Shown piece by piece: positions 8,889-17,666 of a stretch of DNA of 64,000 bases. This DNA comes from Bermanella sp040371755 (GTDB lineage Bacteria; Pseudomonadota; Gammaproteobacteria; Pseudomonadales; Oceanobacteraceae). Below the pieces are notes generated by a model. The model was given only the letters and a program-made list of their open reading frames with translations. It was not told where the DNA came from and searched no databases. Position numbers and translations under genes: made by a program. Where the stretch lies: assembly GCF_040371755.1 (NCBI RefSeq), contig NZ_BAABWE010000005.1:124001-188000 (forward strand), written 5' to 3'. The first letter of the stretch is position 1. Each line of letters begins with the position of its first letter.

Positions 8889-9554
8889 ATGAAATCATTA
8901 ATAACAGGTAGTTTAATGCTGGTTTTGGCTGGTTGTGCTTCTGTGTTACCGATTGACGAAAAACCAAATGATCCAAGGTATTCGCCGGTCCCTGCACAAT
9001 CGTTAACACCGCCGCCAACCACTGATGGTTCTTTATACCAGTCTAATTATTCAATGTCGCTGTTTAGTGATCAGCGTGCAAAACGCATTGGAGATGTGAT
9101 CACGGTGGTACTGCAAGAGCAAACCCAAGCGTCTAAATCCAACAGCGCCACTACGAAAAAAGACAGTGATCTAAATTTAGGAGATGTGAGTATTTTTACT
9201 AAAACACCACCTATTTTATCGGCCAGTGCAGCGGCATCCCGAGCATTCACGGGCACAGGAGATGCGGACCAAAGCAACAGCTTGCGAGGTCAAATTACGG
9301 TGACAATCAGTGATATTTTACCCAACGGTGTGTTAGAAGTCCGTGGCGAAAAATGGCTGACATTAAACCGTGGTGATGAATTCATCAGGGTTAGAGGTTT
9401 AGTGCGCGCCCAAGACATAGGGCCAGATAACACAGTCATGAGCACTAAATTGGCTGATGCGCGTATTAGTTATGGCGGTACAGGAGAAGTGGCTAACGCC
9501 AGCAGGCAAGGGCTGTTGACCCGATTCTTCAGTAGTCCTTGGTGGCCGTTCTAA
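8889..9554 (+). CDS. flgH: Flagellar L-ring lipoprotein FlgH
   Basis: A 221-aa outer-membrane ring protein. The N-terminus is a lipoprotein signal with lipobox LAGC (Cys at residue 16), so lipidation and outer-membrane anchoring are expected. Family motifs include SLFSDQRAKRIGDVITVVL and the final LTRFFSSPWWPF. The L ring forms the bushing for the rod in the outer membrane. It is preceded by GAGGTG and lies between flgG and flgI. Confidence 0.96.
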   Translation: MKSLITGSLMLVLAGCASVLPIDEKPNDPRYSPVPAQSLTPPPTTDGSLYQSNYSMSLFSDQRAKRIGDVITVVLQEQTQASKSNSATTKKDSDLNLGDVSIFTKTPPILSASAAASRAFTGTGDADQSNSLRGQITVTISDILPNGVLEVRGEKWLTLNRGDEFIRVRGLVRAQDIGPDNTVMSTKLADARISYGGTGEVANASRQGLLTRFFSSPWWPF

Positions 9555-9661
9555 TAGTGGATACTGCTCAGAATCAAAGGGTATTAAGGCGGTCAGTAAA
9601 TTGCAGGTATATTTATGAAACGTAAAAGTGCCTAAGCTTTGACGAAGTATTAGAGGTGGTT

Positions 9662-10762
9662 ATGAAAAAGCGAATGTTGATCTGGTTGAGTATGGTATTG
9701 CTGGTTATAACCAGTGCCTTCTCTTACGGCCAGCGTATTAAAGACCTTACCTCAGTGTCAGGGGTGCGCATAAACCAACTTGTGGGTTATGGTTTAGTTG
9801 TTGGTTTGGACGGTACGGGGGACAAAGCCCCATTTACGAATCAAACCTTTATTAACATGATGAATGAATTTGGCATATCCATTCCACCGGGTACTGACCC
9901 AAAATTAAAAAATATCGCAGCCGTTTCGCTGACTACTAATTTACCGCCATTTTCCAAGCCTGGGCAAACCATTGATGTAACGGTTTCAAGTATTGGTAAT
10001 TCAAAAAGTTTACGGGGAGGTACCTTGCTGTTTGCGCCACTGCGTGGAGCGGATGGTCAAGTATATGCAGTGGCGCAAGGTAACCTAGTGGTTGGCGGGT
10101 TTGGCGCGGATGGAGCAGATGGCTCTCGGATAACCGTGAATGTCCCCAGTGTCGGTCGTATTCCAAACGGTGCTACCGTAGAACGGCCCGTCCCTAACGG
10201 ATTTTCAAGAGGTGACAGCCTAGTGTTAAATTTAAACGCACCCGATTTTACAACAGCAAAACGCTTATCTGACCGCATTAATAACTTACTAGGGCCAGAA
10301 ACCGCATACGCAATAGATGCCACGTCTGTACGCGTTAGCGCCCCACGAGATCCCAACCAGCGAGTTTCTTTTTTATCCATGATCGAAAACCTAGATGTAA
10401 CCCCGGGGGAGGCCACGGCAAAAGTTATTATAAATAGCCGAACAGGCACCATCGTAATTGGTAAGCATGTCCGCATCGACCCAGTTGCTGTGACTCATGG
10501 CAGTTTAACGGTAACCGTTAAAGAAAATTTTCAGGTAAATCAGCCAGGGGCGTTAGCGAATGGTGAAACGGTGGTGGCTCCGCAAACTGAAGTGAATATT
10601 GATGAAGAAGGTAACCCTATGTTTGTGTTTGCCCCAGGAGTATCTTTGGATGAAATTGTAAAAGCAGTCAATGAAGTTGGTGCTGCTCCCGGGGATTTAA
10701 TGGCGATTTTAGAAGCATTAAAACAAGCGGGTGCATTAAATGCTGAGTTAATAGTGATTTGA
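9662..10762 (+). CDS. flgI: Flagellar P-ring protein FlgI
   Basis: A 366-aa periplasmic P-ring protein. The start is the ATG at 9662, preceded by AGAGGTGG; the GTG two codons earlier lies inside that ribosome site. A Sec signal peptide (about residues 1-23, ending SYG) precedes the mature start RIKDLTSVSGVRINQLVGYG, diagnostic for FlgI. The C-terminus shows LDEIVKAVNEVGAAPGDLMAILEALKQAGAL. Its last bases overlap the region of the next reading frame, a sign of translational coupling. Confidence 0.96.
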   Translation: MKKRMLIWLSMVLLVITSAFSYGQRIKDLTSVSGVRINQLVGYGLVVGLDGTGDKAPFTNQTFINMMNEFGISIPPGTDPKLKNIAAVSLTTNLPPFSKPGQTIDVTVSSIGNSKSLRGGTLLFAPLRGADGQVYAVAQGNLVVGGFGADGADGSRITVNVPSVGRIPNGATVERPVPNGFSRGDSLVLNLNAPDFTTAKRLSDRINNLLGPETAYAIDATSVRVSAPRDPNQRVSFLSMIENLDVTPGEATAKVIINSRTGTIVIGKHVRIDPVAVTHGSLTVTVKENFQVNQPGALANGETVVAPQTEVNIDEEGNPMFVFAPGVSLDEIVKAVNEVGAAPGDLMAILEALKQAGALNAELIVI

Positions 10763-10782
10763 TTAATGAAAGGAATGCTAAT

Positions 10783-11109
10783 TTGCTAAATTTTGAAAAC
10801 AAAGAGGATGCCATATCCTACATTCAAAACTTAGAACAAGAAATACAGCTATTGGCCCATGAAAAAAGCTTAGCGACCTTAGAACATAAATTACAACAAC
10901 GGCAAAAAGCGTTGGAGTATTTGTTTGAAAACTATATGGCACAAATTAATCAAACTGACTTAGATTTTCTAAAATCCATTCAAGAAGAGTCCCATACTTT
11001 GCTCGATCAAATGCAACAGCATAAACACGAGCAAAGCGAAGAAATTATCAAATATAAGAATACCGGTAAGCGTATTCGCTTATATACCGATATTGCACAG
11101 CAAAAATAA
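10783..11109 (+). CDS. Small coiled-coil protein, possible FlgN/FliT-type export chaperone
   Basis: A helical, Gln/Glu-rich protein with strong heptad character and the C-terminal end GKRIRLYTDIAQQK. I take the TTG at 10783 (MLNFENKED, 108 aa) because AAAGGA lies nine bases upstream. A TTG at 10759 inside flgI would add eight residues but lacks a ribosome site. Size, helix content and position just upstream of flgJ-flgK-flgL resemble FlgN (chaperone of FlgK and FlgL) or FliT. I see no decisive motif, and flgN could instead be elsewhere with flgM. The ring genes end here: a terminator follows and flgJ has its own promoter. Confidence 0.6.
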   Translation: MLNFENKEDAISYIQNLEQEIQLLAHEKSLATLEHKLQQRQKALEYLFENYMAQINQTDLDFLKSIQEESHTLLDQMQQHKHEQSEEIIKYKNTGKRIRLYTDIAQQK

Positions 11110-11110
11110 C

Positions 11111-11143
11111 TTGCCGCTTTTGGCAACTGTTGCCGTTTTTCGT
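11111..11143 (+). terminator. Terminator after the flgFGHI unit, with two TTGCCG copies
   Basis: GGCAA (11122-11126) and TTGCC (11130-11134) form a short stem followed by GTTTTTCG and further T-runs. A further TTGCCGCTTTT starts at 11111. The two copies lie about 55-75 bp upstream of the flgJ sigma-54 element, which also suits an enhancer site. Confidence 0.55.
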
Positions 11144-11187
11144 TTTTATTCTTGTAAAAAATCCTTAAAAAACAATCAATTATGGTT

Positions 11188-11204
11188 TTGGCCTAAGCTT
11201 TGCT
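11188..11204 (+). promoter_or_regulatory. Sigma-54 promoter of flgJKL
   Basis: TTGGCCT-N5-TTGCT has GG at 11190-11191 and GC at 11202-11203, the correct spacing. The predicted start at about 11215 gives a leader of about 23 nt before flgJ. Confidence 0.75.
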
Positions 11205-11237
11205 TTATATCATCATAACTCCAAAAAAGACGTTGTT

Positions 11238-12338
11238 ATGAACAATATCGGCAATACTTACAACTACAACGATTTAGCATCATTAAATGCTATTAACACT
11301 CTTGGCCGAGAAAAAGAAGACGAAGCATTGAAGCAAGTGGCACATCAATTTGAATCCATGTTTGTGGGGATGATGTTAAAAAGTATGCGCGATGCAAACG
11401 CTGTTTTTGAGGAAGATAACCCTTTAAGCAGTAATGAATCAAAATTCTATCGTCAAATGTTTGATGACCAGCTCGCACTCTCTATGAGCCAAGGGGAAGG
11501 TATTGGCTTGGCCAGTAGTATTTACCGCCAGTTAAAAGATCAATTTGATGTTAAAAGCGATGACGACACTAAACCAACAATTGATATTCCTATTCGCCAG
11601 TACCAAGGCCCAAATCCATTTTCTACAATAAAACCAAATCTGGATTTACAGCAATTTAATCCAGAAGCGAAAGGCATCGAGCTTAACGAAACAAAAGCGG
11701 CAATCGCTCCGTTAAATGAGTCTCCAGTCAAACCTAAAACCTTAAAAACAGATTTTACGCCTAGTGAAGAGCTTATTGTGCCAAATTCACAGCCTCTAAG
11801 TATTCAATTACAAACTAAAGAGACAGGGCCAATAACTAAACAATCTGCGTTTCAAAATCCAGAAGAATTTGTTGCAGCATTGTGGCCTGTGGCTCAATCC
11901 GTAGGGGAAGAAATGGGGGTTGAGCCTAAAGCCATCATGGCGCAAGCGGCGTTAGAAACTGGCTGGGGAAAATATATTATTCATAAAGGTGATGGCAATA
12001 ATAGCCATAATTTATTTGGCATTAAAGCCGACCACAGATGGGATGGTGATGTGGCTAAAGTATCGACCTTGGAGTATCGACAAGGCATCGCCAAAAAAGA
12101 AGTAGCACCTTTTAGAGTATATGAATCCTATGAACATAGCCTAAAAGATTATGCTGAATTTGTGCAAAATAGTGAGCGTTATCAAACGGCTATTAAGCAA
12201 GGCGAAACGGTAAAAGGTTATAGCGAAGGGTTACAAAATGGTGGTTATGCAACCGACCCTAAATATGCTGAAAAAATACAACGCATCGCTCACGGTGACG
12301 TGTTGGCACAAGCCATTGCGCAAGCCAAACGAGGTTAA
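11238..12338 (+). CDS. flgJ: Peptidoglycan hydrolase and rod cap FlgJ
   Basis: A 366-aa dual-domain FlgJ. The N-terminal rod-capping domain (about residues 25-100) shows FESMFVGMMLKSMRDA and SKFYRQMFDDQLALSMS. A Pro/Thr-rich linker (about 105-205) joins it to a glucosaminidase domain (about 212-362) with AQAALETGWGKYI, where Glu240 is the predicted catalytic acid, and NLFGIK. It opens the peptidoglycan so the rod can pass, and acts in the periplasm after flagellar export. flgK starts 2 bp after its stop, so the two are co-transcribed from the sigma-54 promoter upstream. Confidence 0.95.
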   Translation: MNNIGNTYNYNDLASLNAINTLGREKEDEALKQVAHQFESMFVGMMLKSMRDANAVFEEDNPLSSNESKFYRQMFDDQLALSMSQGEGIGLASSIYRQLKDQFDVKSDDDTKPTIDIPIRQYQGPNPFSTIKPNLDLQQFNPEAKGIELNETKAAIAPLNESPVKPKTLKTDFTPSEELIVPNSQPLSIQLQTKETGPITKQSAFQNPEEFVAALWPVAQSVGEEMGVEPKAIMAQAALETGWGKYIIHKGDGNNSHNLFGIKADHRWDGDVAKVSTLEYRQGIAKKEVAPFRVYESYEHSLKDYAEFVQNSERYQTAIKQGETVKGYSEGLQNGGYATDPKYAEKIQRIAHGDVLAQAIAQAKRG

Positions 12339-12340
12339 CC

Positions 12341-15319
12341 ATGGCTAATTTACTCAATATTGGGATATCTGGTTTACGGGTGCATCAAACAGCCCTAACG
12401 GTTACAGGTCATAATATTGCAAATGTGGACACCGAAGGCTATAGCCGCCAAGAAGCAACCATTACCAATAATAACCCGCAGTTTGCAGGAGGTGTGTGGA
12501 TTGGTGGTGGTGCTATGGTTCAAGACGTTCGCCGTGTATTTGATGAATTTTTAGTAGGTCAATTACAAAAAGACACCTCAACGTTTAATTATTTTGAAAC
12601 CCTAACCAGTAATGCAGAACAAATCGATAAATTGCTGGCAGACCCCGGTACGGGTATTCAACCGGGTATTGAAAATATGTTTGGGGCATTTCAAGCCGCC
12701 ATTGACGACCCTAGTTCATTACCCGCAAGACAAGTGGTTATCAGTGAATCACAAGGTTTAGTGGATCGCTTTAAGTCAATTCAAGATCGCCTTAGCGATA
12801 GTAATAATATTTTAAATGGACAGTTGGGTATTATTGCCGGACAAATCACCACACTAGGGGAAGCCATTGCGGAGCTCAATGTGCAGATACAATTTGCAAC
12901 CGCAACAGCAAACGGTAATTACCCGAATGACTTACTTGATAAGCGTGATCTTGCCATAAAAGATCTGGCTGAATTAGTCAGTGTGACAGTGGCAACACAA
13001 GATAACGACTCTATTAATGTTTTTATTGGTAATGGACAACCCTTGGTTTTAGGTAAAGATTTTAATCGGGTATCTACCAGAGCAGGCTCAGATGACCCCA
13101 CTCGGGATTCCATCATATTTGAGCGAGATGGGGCCACTCAAGATATAACTCAGCAATTATCAGGTGGTAGTGTCGGGGGCATTTTAGAGTTCCGAAAACA
13201 AATTTTAGATCCAGTGACTAATCAGCTTGGGCGTGTCGCTATTGCTTTGCAGTTCAACATTAACGAACAGCATAAATTAGGGATTGACCTAAACGGACAA
13301 GCTGGTGGTTTATATTTTGAAGATATAAACGACCCTAAAGTGGCCATGAGCCGAGTGGTGGGAAATGCAGACAATGCCCAGCCGGACGATCGCAAGGTAG
13401 GGGTTTATATTACAGACCCTAGCGAGTTAACCGACAGCGAATATAAAGTCGAGTTTACAGGCCCTAATAATTATACCTTTAAAGTTACTCGTGTGAGTAA
13501 CAACGAGGCTGTGCTAGAAACAGTTTTAAGTACGGAGTTTCCAGAGAGTTTTAGCATTGAAGGATTCGATTTAACCTTTGAATCAGGATCATTTAAAGAA
13601 GGGGATCAGTTCTATCTTTTGCCTACCCGTTCCGGTGCCGCTGACATTGAGTTAGACATCGAAATTCCGCAGGAAATCGCATTAGCCACAGCAGTCATGA
13701 CAGATTATGACGTAGGTAATCGTGGTCAAGGGGTCATTAGTCAAGGGGCTGTTTATGATTCGACCACGGAAGCGTTTTCAGTTCCGGGAGCTCTAACACC
13801 ACCTTTGTTGGTGAAATTCACCAGTGATACCACATATGACGTATTGGATAACTCAGATCCTGCTCATCCAAAACAGTTATTCCCCAGTATTATGAACCAA
13901 ACCTATATTCCTGGGGTTGTGAATAATTTATTACCTAAAGACGAAGGCAAAACCTCCATTTCTAGTTTGGGTGGATACTTACCGGCGAATCAGTTTTATC
14001 AAGATTATAATGAAGTCAATGTGACTCCTGGTAATGGTTTTTTTCCTGCAAGGCTGAATATTAGTGATCCGGATGCGATAACCGGTGGCATGAAAAGCCG
14101 TGGAATATTAACGATTTCAGCACAAACATCGGCTAAAGAAACGGCTCAAATTTTAAGTGAGCAAAATGGTATTTCCGCAACCGCCGTTACCACTTTACAG
14201 CTAACCAATTTCCAATCAGATCCAGATGGCCTGTTAGATGCACATTTATATTTAAATGGAATAGAACTGACCGATACCCTACCTGAAACCCAAGTGAAAT
14301 ATGAACAGGGTTATCCTGATGTAGTGCCAGACCCTGTTAGTGCAAATTTCATAGCTGACCGCATCAATGCCAACTTTGCATTTCAAGGCATGGGAGTTAC
14401 CGCTAAAAGTGACGGAAGTGTCGTGACCATTACAGCCATAAATGGTGAGGATTTAAGCCTTGAAATGCAAGGTGATAACGAAGATTACATGACGGTTTCA
14501 AATGGCATTAATAACTATTTAACCTCAACCGGCAATCCGTTACCAAAACCACTATCACAATACGATGGTTTCGATTTTAGTGAAGGGGGGCCATATACCT
14601 ATGAGTTTAATGTGCCCGGACAAGGCACTTTTAATATTGAGCTGTCAGAAAATTACGCCACAGGTAGCGACTTAATTGCAGGTATACAGTCCGCCATTAG
14701 CAGTACTAAGTTTTTTTATAACAATGATTTAGCGGTAAGCATTGATGCAAAAGGCAATATATCATTTCAAAACCAATTGGAAATGAGCCCATACGGCACC
14801 AATGGCAGTTCAAAGTTAACCATGGGCGGCCAAGTAAAAGTGGTGCTGGATGAGGGTATTACTATTTCATCTGAACCGCCATTTAGTAATTTATTTGAAG
14901 CCAATCCAGAGCAAAAACCTATATACCTAGGTTATGAAATATCCATGGAAGGCCCGCCCAAAGCCGGAGATCAATTTTATGTGGATTTTAATGATGATGC
15001 GGTGACAGATAACCGTAACGGTATCTTACTAGGTGGCATACAAAACAAAGAGATTGTTGAAGGCGATATGACCATCAGTGAATCCTATGGTCGCAGTGTG
15101 GAGGAAGTGGGCTCTATCACCGCAAGAGCTCAAATAAACATGGAGAGTTCCGAAGTTTTATTACAAAACACACAAGACAGTGTGAATGCCGTCAGCGGTG
15201 TTAACTTGGATGAGGAAGCGGCAAAGCTCATACAATATGAATTAGGTTATAACGCTTCGGCGCAAGTAATCAGTGTAGCGAGAGACATATTCGATACATT
15301 GATTGGTATCTTTAGGTAA
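12341..15319 (+). CDS. flgK: Giant hook-filament junction protein FlgK (HAP1)
   Basis: The first hook-filament junction protein, 992 aa against the usual 450-680. The N-terminal D0 is canonical (LLNIGISGLRVHQTALTVTG, NIANVDTEGYSRQ) and the C-terminus GVNLDEEAAKLIQYELGYNASAQVIS is standard. The extra length lies in the surface-exposed middle (about residues 340-900). It includes beta modules such as the one near 750-850, with TFNIELSENYATGSDLIAGI and ISFQNQ, similar in pattern to modules in FlgE and FliD. The frame is intact. It sits in flgJ-flgK-flgL with a 27-bp gap to flgL. Confidence 0.95.
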   Translation: MANLLNIGISGLRVHQTALTVTGHNIANVDTEGYSRQEATITNNNPQFAGGVWIGGGAMVQDVRRVFDEFLVGQLQKDTSTFNYFETLTSNAEQIDKLLADPGTGIQPGIENMFGAFQAAIDDPSSLPARQVVISESQGLVDRFKSIQDRLSDSNNILNGQLGIIAGQITTLGEAIAELNVQIQFATATANGNYPNDLLDKRDLAIKDLAELVSVTVATQDNDSINVFIGNGQPLVLGKDFNRVSTRAGSDDPTRDSIIFERDGATQDITQQLSGGSVGGILEFRKQILDPVTNQLGRVAIALQFNINEQHKLGIDLNGQAGGLYFEDINDPKVAMSRVVGNADNAQPDDRKVGVYITDPSELTDSEYKVEFTGPNNYTFKVTRVSNNEAVLETVLSTEFPESFSIEGFDLTFESGSFKEGDQFYLLPTRSGAADIELDIEIPQEIALATAVMTDYDVGNRGQGVISQGAVYDSTTEAFSVPGALTPPLLVKFTSDTTYDVLDNSDPAHPKQLFPSIMNQTYIPGVVNNLLPKDEGKTSISSLGGYLPANQFYQDYNEVNVTPGNGFFPARLNISDPDAITGGMKSRGILTISAQTSAKETAQILSEQNGISATAVTTLQLTNFQSDPDGLLDAHLYLNGIELTDTLPETQVKYEQGYPDVVPDPVSANFIADRINANFAFQGMGVTAKSDGSVVTITAINGEDLSLEMQGDNEDYMTVSNGINNYLTSTGNPLPKPLSQYDGFDFSEGGPYTYEFNVPGQGTFNIELSENYATGSDLIAGIQSAISSTKFFYNNDLAVSIDAKGNISFQNQLEMSPYGTNGSSKLTMGGQVKVVLDEGITISSEPPFSNLFEANPEQKPIYLGYEISMEGPPKAGDQFYVDFNDDAVTDNRNGILLGGIQNKEIVEGDMTISESYGRSVEEVGSITARAQINMESSEVLLQNTQDSVNAVSGVNLDEEAAKLIQYELGYNASAQVISVARDIFDTLIGIFR

Positions 15320-15346
15320 TTAATAACAGAGTAACGGAGGGTAAAT

Positions 15347-16585
15347 ATGCGTATTTCAACCATGCAACAATTTAATACTGGTTTGCGCTCCATCTTGAAT
15401 AATCAAGAAGGCACTTTAAAAACCCAGCAACAAATTTCAACAGGACGTCGGGTACTGACACCTGCTGATGATCCTATTGCCTCCACCCGTATCTTACAGC
15501 TTCAGCAAGATATAAGTTTGCGCAGCCAATACCAAGAAAATGTTACGGCCTCTAGAAATAGACTGACACTGGAAGAATCTATTTTAGATAGTGTGAATGA
15601 GAATATTTCCCGTATTCGAGAATTAACCGTTAATGCTGGTAACGGTTCTATGACATTAGAAGATCGCACCTATATAGCGGCCGAAATAGGCCAAAGACTT
15701 TCTGCTCTAACAGATTTAATGAATACAAAAGATGCCAGTAATACATATATCTTTTCGGGTTTTAAAGGAGAAACCCAGCCATTTATCCAAAGACAAGGTG
15801 GCGGGGTTGTGTATCAAGGTGATGATGGAGAAAGAACGCTTGAAATTAGTAACAGTACTAAAGTGCAAACGAATGATACGGGTAAGAAGTTATTTGTGGA
15901 TATACAAAGTGACCAGAACACCTTTTACACCCGTGAAAATGAGCGAAATTTAGGTGATGGTTTTATCACAAATGGATTTGTATCGGATCAAGAAGCCTAC
16001 GATGCATTCTACCCAGAAGACATGGTGGTTAAATTTAATGCGGATAGCTTTATTAGTCCTCCGGGGCCTAACTACAGCGTGGTTTCTAAAAGTGATAATC
16101 GACCAATAAATGGTTTAACCGGTCAGGGCTATACATCGGGAACTGAGTTAGTTGTTAATGGTGTGAACTTCAAAATAGCGGGCGACCCAGAACCGGGGGA
16201 TAGCTTCTTTGTTGAAAGCAGTAAAAAACAGTCAGTCACGGATACCGTATCTGGGTTAGTGGAAGGCCTAAGGTCGTTAGGGGATAACCCAGAACAAAGT
16301 GCAGCCTTAGATGCATTGTTGGAAACCACACTGCAAAATTTAGACTTTGCGCAAACAAGTGTATCTGAAGTGCGCAGTGAAATAGGTGGACGACTCAATA
16401 CAATCGATAATATCGAAAACTTACATGCAGATGTGGAACTGGTCAGCCAAGAAGTACTCAGTGGCTTACAAGATGTGGACTTCGCAGAGGCTGTGAGCCG
16501 TTTATCACTACAGAGCTTCTTATTAGAAGCCGCTCAACAAAGCTTTACTCAGATAAATAGACTATCTTTATTTAACAGCTTATAA
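15347..16585 (+). CDS. flgL: Hook-filament junction protein FlgL (HAP3)
   Basis: A 412-aa junction protein joining FlgK to flagellin. The N-terminus MRISTMQQFNTGLRSILNNQ with QQISTGRRVLTPADDP is typical. The C-terminus VDFAEAVSRLSLQSFLLEAA-QQSF-TQINRLSLFNSL is also typical. It is near the normal size range, unlike FlgE, FlgK, FliC and FliD. ACGGAGGG precedes the ATG. It is the last gene of flgJKL; a new promoter for the pse cluster lies in the 79-bp gap after it. Confidence 0.95.
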   Translation: MRISTMQQFNTGLRSILNNQEGTLKTQQQISTGRRVLTPADDPIASTRILQLQQDISLRSQYQENVTASRNRLTLEESILDSVNENISRIRELTVNAGNGSMTLEDRTYIAAEIGQRLSALTDLMNTKDASNTYIFSGFKGETQPFIQRQGGGVVYQGDDGERTLEISNSTKVQTNDTGKKLFVDIQSDQNTFYTRENERNLGDGFITNGFVSDQEAYDAFYPEDMVVKFNADSFISPPGPNYSVVSKSDNRPINGLTGQGYTSGTELVVNGVNFKIAGDPEPGDSFFVESSKKQSVTDTVSGLVEGLRSLGDNPEQSAALDALLETTLQNLDFAQTSVSEVRSEIGGRLNTIDNIENLHADVELVSQEVLSGLQDVDFAEAVSRLSLQSFLLEAAQQSFTQINRLSLFNSL

Positions 16586-16603
16586 CTTGTATGAATCATT
16601 AAA

Positions 16604-16620
16604 TTGGTTCAGTTGTTGCT
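16604..16620 (+). promoter_or_regulatory. Probable sigma-54 promoter of the pse operon
   Basis: TTGGTTC-N5-TTGCT has GG at 16606-16607 and GC at 16618-16619, exact spacing with a weaker -24 half. The predicted start is about 16631, 34 nt before pseB. It would place the sugar pathway under flagellar control. Confidence 0.6.
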
Positions 16621-16664
16621 TGATTATAATAACGATAAAAAATTGACAGCTTGAGGGTCATCAC

Positions 16665-17666
16665 ATGTTTGATGGTCAAACCATATTGATAACAGGCGGC
16701 ACCGGTTCTTTTGGCAAAAAGTACACCGAAACACTTTTAAGTCGTTTTAAGCCAAAAAAAATCATTATCTTTTCTCGTGATGAACTGAAACAGTTCGAAA
16801 TGCAGCAAGTTTATAATCAAGATTGCATGCGTTATTTTATCGGCGATGTGCGTGATAAAGAGCGTATGCAACAAGCCTGTAAAGGGGTAGATTACATAAT
16901 TCATGCAGCTGCCATGAAACAAGTTCCAGCAGCCGAATATAACCCGACTGAATGCATTAAAACCAATATTGATGGCGCTGAAAATGTCATAAGAGCAGCC
17001 ATTGATAACGAAGTTAAAAAAGTTATAGCGTTATCAACGGATAAAGCAGCCAATCCTGTTAATTTATATGGTGCAACCAAGTTATGTAGCGATAAGTTAT
17101 TTGTTGCGGCTAACAATATGGTGGGGGGTGAAGTACCTCGCTTTGCCGTTGTCAGGTATGGCAATGTGGTAGGTAGTAGAGGGTCGGTTGTACCATTTTT
17201 TAGAAAGTTAATTTCTGACGGTGCAGAAAGTTTACCAATCACTGATTTTGCCATGACGCGATTTTGGATAACGCTGCAACAAGGTGTGGACTTTGTTATT
17301 AAAAACTTTGCACGCATGAAAGGCGGTGAGATATTTGTTCCCAAAATACCTTCCGTAAAAATGACCGATTTGGCCGAAGCCATATCCCCTGGTATGAAAA
17401 TTCATGAAATAGGTATAAGACCAGGAGAAAAATTACATGAAAAAATGTGCCCTAGGGATGATAGCTATCGGACACTAGAGTTTGATGATCACTATGTTAT
17501 TGCACCTTCTATAAATTTCTATGATGGCAATACAAATTTTCTTATGAATAATCTAGGCGAAGAGGGCGAACCTGTGGAGCAAGGTTTTTCATATGATTCG
17601 GGTACAAATGATTGGTTTTTAGATGTGGATGAAACGGCAAACCTATTAATTAAAGCCGAAAGCTGA
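16665..17666 (+). CDS. pseB: UDP-GlcNAc 4,6-dehydratase/5-epimerase PseB
   Basis: First enzyme of pseudaminic acid synthesis, converting UDP-GlcNAc to a 4-keto-6-deoxy-L-altro sugar. 333 aa, an SDR fold with NAD(P)-binding TGGTGSFG (about residues 10-17), the PseB-type STDKA (Asp126, Lys127) and the YxxxK pair (Tyr135, Lys139). PVNLYGATKL and RYGNVVGSRGSVVPFF are family-typical. GAGGG lies upstream of the ATG. It opens a run of nine genes whose junctions overlap or nearly touch. pseC, pseF, pseG/H and pseI downstream fix the pathway assignment. Confidence 0.95.
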   Translation: MFDGQTILITGGTGSFGKKYTETLLSRFKPKKIIIFSRDELKQFEMQQVYNQDCMRYFIGDVRDKERMQQACKGVDYIIHAAAMKQVPAAEYNPTECIKTNIDGAENVIRAAIDNEVKKVIALSTDKAANPVNLYGATKLCSDKLFVAANNMVGGEVPRFAVVRYGNVVGSRGSVVPFFRKLISDGAESLPITDFAMTRFWITLQQGVDFVIKNFARMKGGEIFVPKIPSVKMTDLAEAISPGMKIHEIGIRPGEKLHEKMCPRDDSYRTLEFDDHYVIAPSINFYDGNTNFLMNNLGEEGEPVEQGFSYDSGTNDWFLDVDETANLLIKAES

